Assembly: GCF_007856155.1 (NCBI RefSeq) | Contig: NZ_CP042266.1 | Location: 5,208,001 to 5,272,000, forward strand | Reading direction: 5' to 3' | DNA length: 64,000 nt | Origin: Streptomyces qinzhouensis | GTDB taxonomy: Bacteria; Actinomycetota; Actinomycetes; Streptomycetales; Streptomycetaceae | Shown: positions 57,846 to 64,000 of the stretch, piece by piece | Layout: the number at the start of each line of letters is the position of its first letter | Numbering within the stretch: the stretch's first letter is position 1 | Translations under genes and position numbers: made by a program | The notes under the pieces: model-generated | Database searches by the model: none | The model's input: the letters and a program-made list of their open reading frames with translations, nothing else | Told to the model about the DNA's origin: nothing

Positions 57846-58973
57846 GTGAGTTCCCCAGATCCGCAGGTTCGCGGAGCGCGAAACCGCTCAACCCCGACCC
57901 CCGGCGACCGAGCCGCGGGCCGCGGACCCGTTATCGCGGTCACCGGCGCCGCCACCGGCATCGGTGAGCTGCTCGCCCGGCAACTGGCCGGATCCGACGA
58001 GGTCGGGCGGGTCGTCGCGATCGACGAGCGCCGGGGCGAGGTCCCCGGGGCGCAGTGGCACGTCCTCGACGTCCGCGACCCGGCCATCGCCGAGAAGCTG
58101 CGCGGCGCGGACGTCGTCGTACACCTCGCGCTCGACCTCGACCTGGAGTCCGACTCCACGGCCCGGACCGCGTACAACGTCCGCGGCACCCAGACGGTCC
58201 TGACGGCGGCCGCGGCCGCCGGAGTGCGCCGGGTGGTGCTCTGCACCTCCGCCATGGTGTACGGGGCGCAGCCGGACAACGACGTTCCGCTGTCGGAGGA
58301 CGCCGAACTGCGGGCCACCGCGGAGGCCACCGGCGTCGGCGATCTGCTGGAGATCGAACATCTGGCCCGCCGGGCGCCCCGCGCCCACCCCGGGCTGAAT
58401 GTGACCGTGGTGCGCCCCGCCGTCCTGGTCGGCGGCACCGACACCGCCCTGACCCGCTACTTCGAGTCCCCCCGGCTGCTCGTCGTCGCCGGATCCCGCC
58501 CCACCTGGCAGTTCTGCCATGTCGAGGACCTGGTCAGCGCACTGGAGTACGCGGCCCTGGAGAAGGTCGACGGCGAACTGGCCGTCGGCTGCGACGGCTG
58601 GCTCGAACAGGAGGAGGTCGAAGAGCTGACCGGGATCCGGCGCATGGAACTGCCGTCCGCGATCGCCCTGGGGGCCGCCGCGCGGCTCCACCGGATCGGG
58701 GTCACACCCTCCCCGGCCGGGGACCTGGCGTACACCATGCACCCCTGGGTGGTCAGCATCGGCAGGCTCCACGACGCCGGATGGCGGCCCCGGTGGACCA
58801 ACGAGGAGGTGCTCGTCGCGCTGCTGGAGGAGGTCGCGGGCCGCCATACGGTCGCCGGGCGCCGACTGGGCCGCAAGGACGCCGCCGCGGCCGGTGCGGC
58901 GGGCGCGACGGTCGCCCTGCTCGGTACGGCGGCCCTCGTCCGCCGCGCCCGCAAGGCCCGCCGCCGCATCTAG
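57846..58973 (+). CDS. SDR-type NAD(P)-binding protein
   Basis: 375 residues from GTG 57846, with GGAG 8 nt upstream. Rossmann motif VTGAATGIGE, then the extended-SDR pattern (VVVHLALDLDLESDSTA, TSAMVYGAQPDND). The usual YxxxK is missing: after VYG the lysine position falls in LLEIEHLAR. It may be a redox sensor or a binding protein. The C-terminus has one Ala-rich hydrophobic helix and a basic end (RRARKARRRI). moaE follows 195 nt later. Confidence 0.87.
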   Translation: MSSPDPQVRGARNRSTPTPGDRAAGRGPVIAVTGAATGIGELLARQLAGSDEVGRVVAIDERRGEVPGAQWHVLDVRDPAIAEKLRGADVVVHLALDLDLESDSTARTAYNVRGTQTVLTAAAAAGVRRVVLCTSAMVYGAQPDNDVPLSEDAELRATAEATGVGDLLEIEHLARRAPRAHPGLNVTVVRPAVLVGGTDTALTRYFESPRLLVVAGSRPTWQFCHVEDLVSALEYAALEKVDGELAVGCDGWLEQEEVEELTGIRRMELPSAIALGAAARLHRIGVTPSPAGDLAYTMHPWVVSIGRLHDAGWRPRWTNEEVLVALLEEVAGRHTVAGRRLGRKDAAAAGAAGATVALLGTAALVRRARKARRRI

Positions 58974-59168
58974 CGCTCCGGACGAGGCCGTCGGGGCCGG
59001 GGTGTCCGGGACCCGCCCGGGCCCCGGCGGCCTCGGCTCGTACGGGTGTACGGCTCCCGGCACCGGGCACAGGTCCCGGCACCGGAGCCGCGGCCTGGCG
59101 GCCGGGCGGCCGGGATGCGGGGCCGGCGGCGGTGGCCCGGCCCGGACGGGGTACGGCACGATGTGGCC

Positions 59169-59627
59169 ATGACGACCAGGCACGATCACCCCGGCGAGCG
59201 GGCGGCGCACGATCCGCTGCGGCTCCTCGCCGTCCGCGACGCCCCCCTCTCCGTCGACGAGGTCTTCGCCGCCGTCGGCGACCCCGCCGCGGGTGGTACG
59301 GCGCTGTTCGTCGGCACCGTGCGCAACCACGACGCCGGATCCGACGTCGACGCCCTCGGCTACTCGTGCCACCCCACCGCCGAGGCCGAGCTCCGGCGGG
59401 TCGCCGAGAAGATCGCCGCGGACTTCCCGGTCCGTGCCCTGGCCGCCGTGCACCGGGTCGGGGATCTCGAGGTCGGCGATATCGCGGTGATCGTCGCCGT
59501 CTCCTGCCCCCATCGCGCCGAGGCCTTCGAGGCCTGCCGCAGGCTGATCGACGACCTCAAACGCGAGGTCCCGATCTGGAAGCACCAGACGTTCTCCGAC
59601 GGCACCGAGGAGTGGGTCGGCTCCTGA
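59169..59627 (+). CDS. moaE: molybdopterin synthase catalytic subunit MoaE
   Basis: 152 residues from ATG 59169; CACGAT 6 nt before may be the -10. Motifs: FVGTVRNHDAG, YSCHPTAEAEL, HRVGDLEVGDIAVIVAVSCP and the conserved active-site region LKREVPIWKHQTF. MoaE with MoaD converts precursor Z to molybdopterin. The partner gene is not in this window. MoeZ, which thiolates MoaD-type carriers, is at 24.5 kb. Confidence 0.95.
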   Translation: MTTRHDHPGERAAHDPLRLLAVRDAPLSVDEVFAAVGDPAAGGTALFVGTVRNHDAGSDVDALGYSCHPTAEAELRRVAEKIAADFPVRALAAVHRVGDLEVGDIAVIVAVSCPHRAEAFEACRRLIDDLKREVPIWKHQTFSDGTEEWVGS

Positions 59628-59640
59628 CCTCCTGACCTCC

Positions 59641-59688
59641 TGCCGGGCCCCGCGCCTGCCGGGCCCCGCGCCTGCCGGGCCCCGCGCC
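59641..59688 (+). repeat. three perfect 16-bp tandem repeats after moaE
   Basis: TGCCGGGCCCCGCGCC repeated at 59641, 59657 and 59673, followed by degenerate CGCCCG runs to about 59720. Each unit holds the self-complementary core GGGCCC and could fold in several ways, perhaps helping termination. Confidence 0.9.
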
Positions 59689-59882
59689 CGCCCGCGCCCG
59701 CCGGGCCCCGTGCGCGTGCGCGGGCGCCGGTACGCCTTCGCCCCCGACCACCCGCCCGATTTGCGTAACCGGGCCCCTGCCACGAGCGTTGAACCGGTGG
59801 ATGATTAATCTGTTGATCACTCAGCCGGACCCGCCCGTGAGGCGGGCTCCCGGCCGCTGTTTCACGGGGTAGGGAGGTCGCG

Positions 59883-60056
59883 ATGGCAGCACTCGCGTGG
59901 TTGCTGATTCCGCTGTTCGCTGCCGTCGGTGCCGCGATATGGGGAGGCTGGGCGTCACGGAACCGGACCACCGGGGACGTGGCCGAGCTCGCCGGATACG
60001 CACGGTTCCGCGACGCGATGGAGAAGACCGGTTCCGCGGGGCCCCCGAGCCCGTAG
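59883..60056 (+). CDS. 57-residue membrane protein
   Basis: ATG 59883 with GGGAGG 7 nt upstream. MAALAWLLIPLFAAVGAAIW is a single N-terminal membrane helix, then ASRNRTTGDVAELAGYARFR and a short Pro/Gly end. It fits the small conserved proteins found before the PDZ-Lon gene in streptomycetes, by recollection. Function unknown, probably a peptide partner at the membrane. Confidence 0.8.
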   Translation: MAALAWLLIPLFAAVGAAIWGGWASRNRTTGDVAELAGYARFRDAMEKTGSAGPPSP

Positions 60057-60200
60057 CGAGGCCCGCCGAAACGCTGACGGACGCTGATACCGGGGGAGTC
60101 GCCGGAGGGCGTACGGAGAGCCCCGCCCGCCGCCGTACGGAAGCCTTCGGACCCTCCCCGTACGGACCGGCCCGGACGGCGCACCGACGGCCCTGTCCCG

Positions 60201-60206
60201 TACTGT
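60201..60206 (+). promoter_or_regulatory. -10 element TACTGT of the PDZ-Lon gene
   Basis: TACTGT, CGTTCC (6 nt), ATG 60213: leaderless. No clear -35. Confidence 0.5.
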
Positions 60207-60212
60207 CGTTCC

Positions 60213-61301
60213 ATGCCACGCCGCACCGCGACGATGCTCGCATCCACGCTGATCGCCGTCGCGCTGCTGTGCGCCGGGATCCTGATCCCGGTGAAGTACG
60301 CGGAGATGTCACCGGGCCCCACGGTCAACACCCTGGGCGACGCCGGCGGCGAACCGGTTCTGCGGATCGACGGCCGCAAGACCTATCCGGCGTCCGGTCA
60401 TCTCAACATGACCACGGTCCGGGTCACCGGCGCCGACTACCGGATGAACCTCGTCGAGGCCGTCCACGGCTGGCTGGCCCACGACAACGTCGTCGTTCCG
60501 CACGACACGCTCTACCCCGACGGGCAGACCGAGGAACAGTCCACCCAGGAGAACGCCGAGGAGTTCAGCCAGTCCCAGGAGAGCGCCAAGGTCGCCGCCC
60601 TGAAGCAGCTGAAGATCCCCGTCTCCTCGCGGGTCGTGGTCGCCACGGTCGTCAAGGGCACCCCCGCCGAGGACCGGCTGCACGCCGGTGACGTGATCAA
60701 GGCCGTCGACGGTACGGCGGTCAAGGAGCCCGGCGACGTGGCCAAGCTGGTCACCAAGCGCCGGCCCGGCCAGGACGTGGTCTTCACGATCGTCCCGGCG
60801 AAGGAGGCGGCCGCGGCCGAGAAGGCGGGCCGGGAGCCCGTCGCGACGGAGGACATCACCCTCACGACCGCCAAGGCCGAGGGCGCCGACCGGGCGATCG
60901 TCGGCATCCAGGCCGGAACCGACCACACCTTCCCGTTCACCATCGACATCAACCTCGCCGATGTGGGCGGCCCCAGCGCCGGGCTGATGTTCGCCCTCGG
61001 CATCGTCGACAAGCTCACCCCCGGCGATATGACCGGCGGGAAGTTCGTGGCGGGCACCGGCACCATCGACGACGCCGGACGGGTCGGGCCGATCGGCGGC
61101 ATCGCCATGAAGCTGGTGGGCGCCAGGGCCGCCGGCGCCCAGTACTTCCTCACCCCGGCCGACAACTGCGAGGCCGCGACCGAGGACATCCCCAAGGGGC
61201 TGACGCTGGTCAAGGTCGACACCATCGCCGACGCGGCCAAGTCCCTGGAGAAGATCAAATCCGGCGACCGGACGGGCCTGCCGTCCTGCGCCAGGAGCTG
61301 A
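60213..61301 (+). CDS. PDZ-domain Lon-type membrane protease (YlbL-like)
   Basis: 362 residues from ATG 60213. One N-terminal membrane helix (MLASTLIAVALLCAGILIPV), an extracellular lead, a PDZ domain (about 150-225, TVVKGTPAEDRLHAGDVIKA), and a C-terminal Lon protease domain with catalytic Ser255 in GGPSAG and Lys300 in IAMKLVGA. Proteins of this type trim membrane or secreted targets. Rv3194c is the equivalent, with the UPF0182 gene next to it in both genomes. Confidence 0.93.
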   Translation: MPRRTATMLASTLIAVALLCAGILIPVKYAEMSPGPTVNTLGDAGGEPVLRIDGRKTYPASGHLNMTTVRVTGADYRMNLVEAVHGWLAHDNVVVPHDTLYPDGQTEEQSTQENAEEFSQSQESAKVAALKQLKIPVSSRVVVATVVKGTPAEDRLHAGDVIKAVDGTAVKEPGDVAKLVTKRRPGQDVVFTIVPAKEAAAAEKAGREPVATEDITLTTAKAEGADRAIVGIQAGTDHTFPFTIDINLADVGGPSAGLMFALGIVDKLTPGDMTGGKFVAGTGTIDDAGRVGPIGGIAMKLVGARAAGAQYFLTPADNCEAATEDIPKGLTLVKVDTIADAAKSLEKIKSGDRTGLPSCARS

Positions 61302-61464
61302 CGCTCGCACCGCGGGGGCGATGACATACGCCGCGGGGCGCATGAAGGGGTACGACGGCGGACGACGCCGGAGTACGGGAGCCCCCCACCGCGCCCTGCC
61401 CGCGCCGCGCCCCCGCGCGCCCCGCCGCCCCGCGTGCCCCCCCCGCACGTCCGAAGGAGCGGCC

Positions 61465-62049
61465 CTACGCCTCGAAGGTCGCCGCCAGCGCCTCCGACAG
61501 CCCCGGCACCAGATCCCGGCCGGTGAGGACATCGGTGGCGGAGTCCTTCTCACGCAGCCGCAGCGCCGACTCCCGCGCCCCGTCCCGCAGCACCGCCACG
61601 GTCATCCGGACCTCCTGCCGGTCCGGGTGCTTCGCCACCCACCGGGCGAGGGCCGCGTCGTTCAGCTTCTCCGGAACGGACGCTTCCGCCGACGGGGGCA
61701 GCATCTGCCGCTCCACCGTCAGGGCGCAGCCGGCCACCGCGCCCGGCCAGGCGATCGTGGCGAGGAACTCGTCGAGCGGCGTACCCGCCGGGATCTCGTC
61801 CTGCTCGACGGGCGTCAGCGGCGACGCCGTGTCGTCGTCGCCTTCCAGGCCGAGCTGTTCGGCCAGCGCGGGCTCCTGGGCGCGCAGTGCGGCCGTGTCG
61901 ACCAGGGCGAAGAGCCGCGCGGGCTGGTCCCAGCCGAGCGTGGCCGCGTACTCGTCGATCTCCAGGACGGCCCGGGTCAGCGGGCTCGCGGCGATCGGTC
62001 CCGGCGACGACGGCGAGACGGGGGAAGCGGAGGAGGATTCATTGGACAT
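61465..62049 (-). CDS. PPA1309 family protein
   Basis: 194 residues from ATG 62049. CAGGAT 7 nt upstream may be a -10, though AGGAA also looks like a ribosome site. A Ser/Pro lead, then a conserved actinobacterial domain: LTRAVLEIDEYAATLGWDQP, RLFALVDTAALRAQEP, TIAWPGAVAGCALTVER, and DGARESALRLREKDSATDVL. Annotated elsewhere as PPA1309; no reaction known. Cytosolic. Lies between the PDZ-Lon and UPF0182 genes on the opposite strand. Confidence 0.87.
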   Translation of the reverse strand: MSNESSSASPVSPSSPGPIAASPLTRAVLEIDEYAATLGWDQPARLFALVDTAALRAQEPALAEQLGLEGDDDTASPLTPVEQDEIPAGTPLDEFLATIAWPGAVAGCALTVERQMLPPSAEASVPEKLNDAALARWVAKHPDRQEVRMTVAVLRDGARESALRLREKDSATDVLTGRDLVPGLSEALAATFEA

Positions 62050-62355
62050 GGTTCCTATCCTGCCCCGACCGGACCGTTCGACGGGAACCGGCCGGCCCGT
62101 AGGACGGTGCCGACGGGGCCGTGCGTCCGGGCATCGGCGCCCTCCTCGGGCCCGTTCCGGCGGCGGGATACGAAACGGCCACGAACCGGACACGGACCCA
62201 CCACCGGATCGGGCCGGATCGGGACCCCGTGACGGGAACTAGGTAAAGCCTCAGTAAGTTGCATCAATGGGCTCTACGATCGCGGGGCCCGCTTGAGACG
62301 GCCGCCCGGTACCCGTCCGGACGGTCATACGATCGCGAACTTCGAGGTGCGCACG
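62050..62355. other. 306-nt divergent region PPA1309 / UPF0182
   Basis: No supportable gene. A 10-bp direct repeat TACGATCGCG occurs at 62275-62284 and 62328-62337; each copy begins with a usable -10 hexamer TACGAT, so two tandem start sites for the UPF0182 gene are possible. The second would give a leader of about 20 nt. Confidence 0.45.
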
Positions 62356-64000
62356 TTGGCTTTCCAGATGCCGGACCGCGGCGGAGGCCCCCCGACCGGG
62401 CCACGGATCAGGGTGGGACGGCCGTCCCGGCGTGTCCGCACCCTGCTGATGACACTCGGCGTGCTGGCGGTGCTGGCCATGGCGTTCGTGATGTTCGCCG
62501 GGTTCTGGACCGACTGGCTGTGGTACCGCTCCGTCGAGTACTCGTCGGTGTTCACCACCACCCTCTGGACGAAGATCGGCCTCTTCGCCGTCTTCGGACT
62601 TCTGATGGCGACCGTCGTGGGCCTGAACATCTGGCTCGCGCACCGGCTCCGCCCGCCGCTCAGCGCGATGTCCCTGGAGCAGCAGAGCCTCGACCGGTAC
62701 CGGATGGGCATCGCCCCGTACAAGAAGTGGGTGCTCCTCTCGGTCACCGCGCTGGTCGGGCTGATCGCCGGAGCGTCCGCCACCGGCCAGTGGAAGACCT
62801 GGCTCCAGTGGGTCCACGGGGTGCCGTTCGGCGAGAAGGACCCCCAGTTCGGGATGGACGTGTCGTTCTACGCGTTCGACCTGCCCTGGTACCGCTTCCT
62901 CCTCGGTTTCGGTTTCGCTGCCGTCGTGCTGTCGCTGATCGCCGCCGCGCTGACCCACTATCTGTACGGCGGGCTGCGCATCACCAGCCCCGGTGCGCGG
63001 GCCACCGCCGCCGCCACCGGCCATCTCTCGGTCCTGCTCGGCATCTTCGTCTCGCTGAAGGCCGTGGCCTACTGGCTCGACCGCTACGGCCTGGCCGTGA
63101 AGTCGAGCGACTTCAAGGCCACCGGGAACTGGACGGGCCTGCGGTACGTCGACGCCAACGCCTACCTTCCGGCGAAGACGATCCTGTTCTGCATCGCGGT
63201 GATCTGCGCGGTGCTCTTCTTCGCCACCCTCTGGCGGCGGACCTGGCAGCTGCCCGTCATCGGCTTCGGCCTGATGGTGCTCTCGGCGATCCTGATCGGC
63301 GGGCTGTACCCGGCGATCGTGCAGAAGTTCCAGGTCCAGCCGAACGAGCAGGCCAAGGAAGCGCCGTACATCCAGAAGAACATCGACGCCACCCGTAAGG
63401 CGTACGGCATCGACCAGGCCAAGCCCGAGGACTATCCGGGCCGGGCCGATTCGAACCGCCGCGCCCAGCAGCGGGCCGACGCCAATACGGCCGCCAGCTA
63501 CCGCGTGGTGGACTCCAATGTGGTGTCGCCCGCGTTCCAGCAGCTCCAGCAGGAGCGCAAGTACTACCAGTTCCCGACCACCCTGGACGTCGACCGCTAC
63601 CCGGGCCCCGACGGCAAGCCGCAGGACACCGTGATCGGTCTGCGCGAGCTGAACATCGAGGGCATCCCGAAGCGGAACTGGATCAACGACCACTTCACCT
63701 ACACCCATGGTTACGGCGCGATCGCGGCCAAGGGCACCAGTGTGGTCACCGACGCGAACAAGGGGACGGTCGGCTCGCCCGACTTCACCGAGTCCGGCAT
63801 GCCCACCAAGGGCACGCTCGTCGGCAAGGACTCCTACGAGCAGCGGGTCTACTACGGCGAGAAGACGCAGCAGTACTCCATCGTCGGCGGTCCGCAGAAG
63901 GAGCTGGACTACGAGGCGGCCAGCGGTGACACGAAGTACACCAGCTTCAAGGGCAAGGGCGGCGTCAGCCTCTCCAGCACCCTGAACCGCGCCGCGTACG
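62356..64000 (+). CDS. UPF0182 family membrane protein, partial (C-terminus beyond right edge)
   Basis: 548 residues visible. TTG 62356 ([11 protein letters not shown]) is preferred because GAGGTG lies 6 nt upstream; ATG 62368 is the alternative. Seven membrane helices fill the first 330 residues ([20 protein letters not shown] first, then [20 protein letters not shown]). A large extracellular domain begins after about residue 340. UPF0182 proteins are near 900-1000 residues, so roughly half is cut off. Rv3193c is the equivalent. Role unknown. Confidence 0.93.
   Translation, partial: MAFQMPDRGGGPPTGPRIRVGRPSRRVRTLLMTLGVLAVLAMAFVMFAGFWTDWLWYRSVEYSSVFTTTLWTKIGLFAVFGLLMATVVGLNIWLAHRLRPPLSAMSLEQQSLDRYRMGIAPYKKWVLLSVTALVGLIAGASATGQWKTWLQWVHGVPFGEKDPQFGMDVSFYAFDLPWYRFLLGFGFAAVVLSLIAAALTHYLYGGLRITSPGARATAAATGHLSVLLGIFVSLKAVAYWLDRYGLAVKSSDFKATGNWTGLRYVDANAYLPAKTILFCIAVICAVLFFATLWRRTWQLPVIGFGLMVLSAILIGGLYPAIVQKFQVQPNEQAKEAPYIQKNIDATRKAYGIDQAKPEDYPGRADSNRRAQQRADANTAASYRVVDSNVVSPAFQQLQQERKYYQFPTTLDVDRYPGPDGKPQDTVIGLRELNIEGIPKRNWINDHFTYTHGYGAIAAKGTSVVTDANKGTVGSPDFTESGMPTKGTLVGKDSYEQRVYYGEKTQQYSIVGGPQKELDYEAASGDTKYTSFKGKGGVSLSSTLNRAAY

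Overview
The window is high-GC actinobacterial DNA, almost certainly a Streptomyces chromosome. Support comes from third-codon-position G/C in every real gene, frequent GTG starts, many short -10-only promoters 6-7 nt before the start codon, and a gene set (DUF3107, DUF3152, DUF6758, WhiB7/WblC, UPF0182, TerD/AIM24, SlpD/E-like proteases) typical of that genus. I see no tRNA, rRNA, CRISPR array, insertion sequence, prophage or attachment site. It reads as conserved core chromosome with lineage-specific inserts.

Layout. 1-9.3 kb: an MgtE-N/CBS protein (cut by the left edge), a lipoprotein, a hypothetical protein, CorA, a SUFU-domain protein, a DUF6758 zinc-ribbon protein, a PHP phosphoesterase, a MarC-type membrane protein, a 50-residue protein and an alpha/beta hydrolase. 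9.3-18.3 kb: an RhlE-like DEAD-box helicase with a long basic repeat tail and an apparent CTG start, a ferritin-like protein, a small membrane protein, DUF3107, a TetR regulator, an acidic protein, a second hydrolase and a DUF3152 protein with a metzincin zinc motif. 18.5-24.4 kb: a four-gene cluster of PelF-like glycosyltransferase, polytopic membrane protein, sugar epimerase with a His/Gly insertion, and Spherulin-4/GH135-like protein. I propose it makes or trims a surface polysaccharide; this is the best candidate for an undescribed system. 24.5-32.9 kb: MoeZ, two tandem secreted tripeptidyl-aminopeptidase-like lipoproteins and a 1128-residue flippase/pseudokinase fusion.

33-46.7 kb is a DNA-repair and redox block: an alkyltransferase-like protein with Trp in place of the acceptor Cys, the AdnA and AdnB helicase-nuclease subunits, an M20 peptidase, NudC, mycoredoxin and UvrD2. 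46.7-48.2 kb is the whiB7 (wblC) antibiotic-response locus with its own promoter, a 121-codon leader ORF, a Rho-independent attenuator, whiB7 itself and a coupled Arg-rich small protein. 48.2-57.7 kb: a zinc-ribbon peptide, an ABC1 kinase-like protein, an orphan ThiF/E1-like protein, a YgjP-like metallopeptidase, a TerD-AIM24 fusion with two more AIM24 genes, and a Nudix/DUF2342 pair. 57.8-64 kb: an SDR protein, MoaE, a 57-residue membrane protein, a PDZ-Lon protease, a PPA1309 protein and the start of a UPF0182 membrane protein.

From memory, the helicase, ferritin-like, DUF3107, TetR, DUF3152, MoeZ, alkyltransferase-like, adnA, adnB, nudC, mycoredoxin, uvrD2, whiB7, ABC1, ThiF, DUF2342, PDZ-Lon and UPF0182 genes follow the Rv3211-to-Rv3193c region of Mycobacterium tuberculosis. 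The genes between them (polysaccharide cluster, proteases/flippase, TerD/AIM24, SDR/moaE) look like Streptomyces-side insertions into this old framework.
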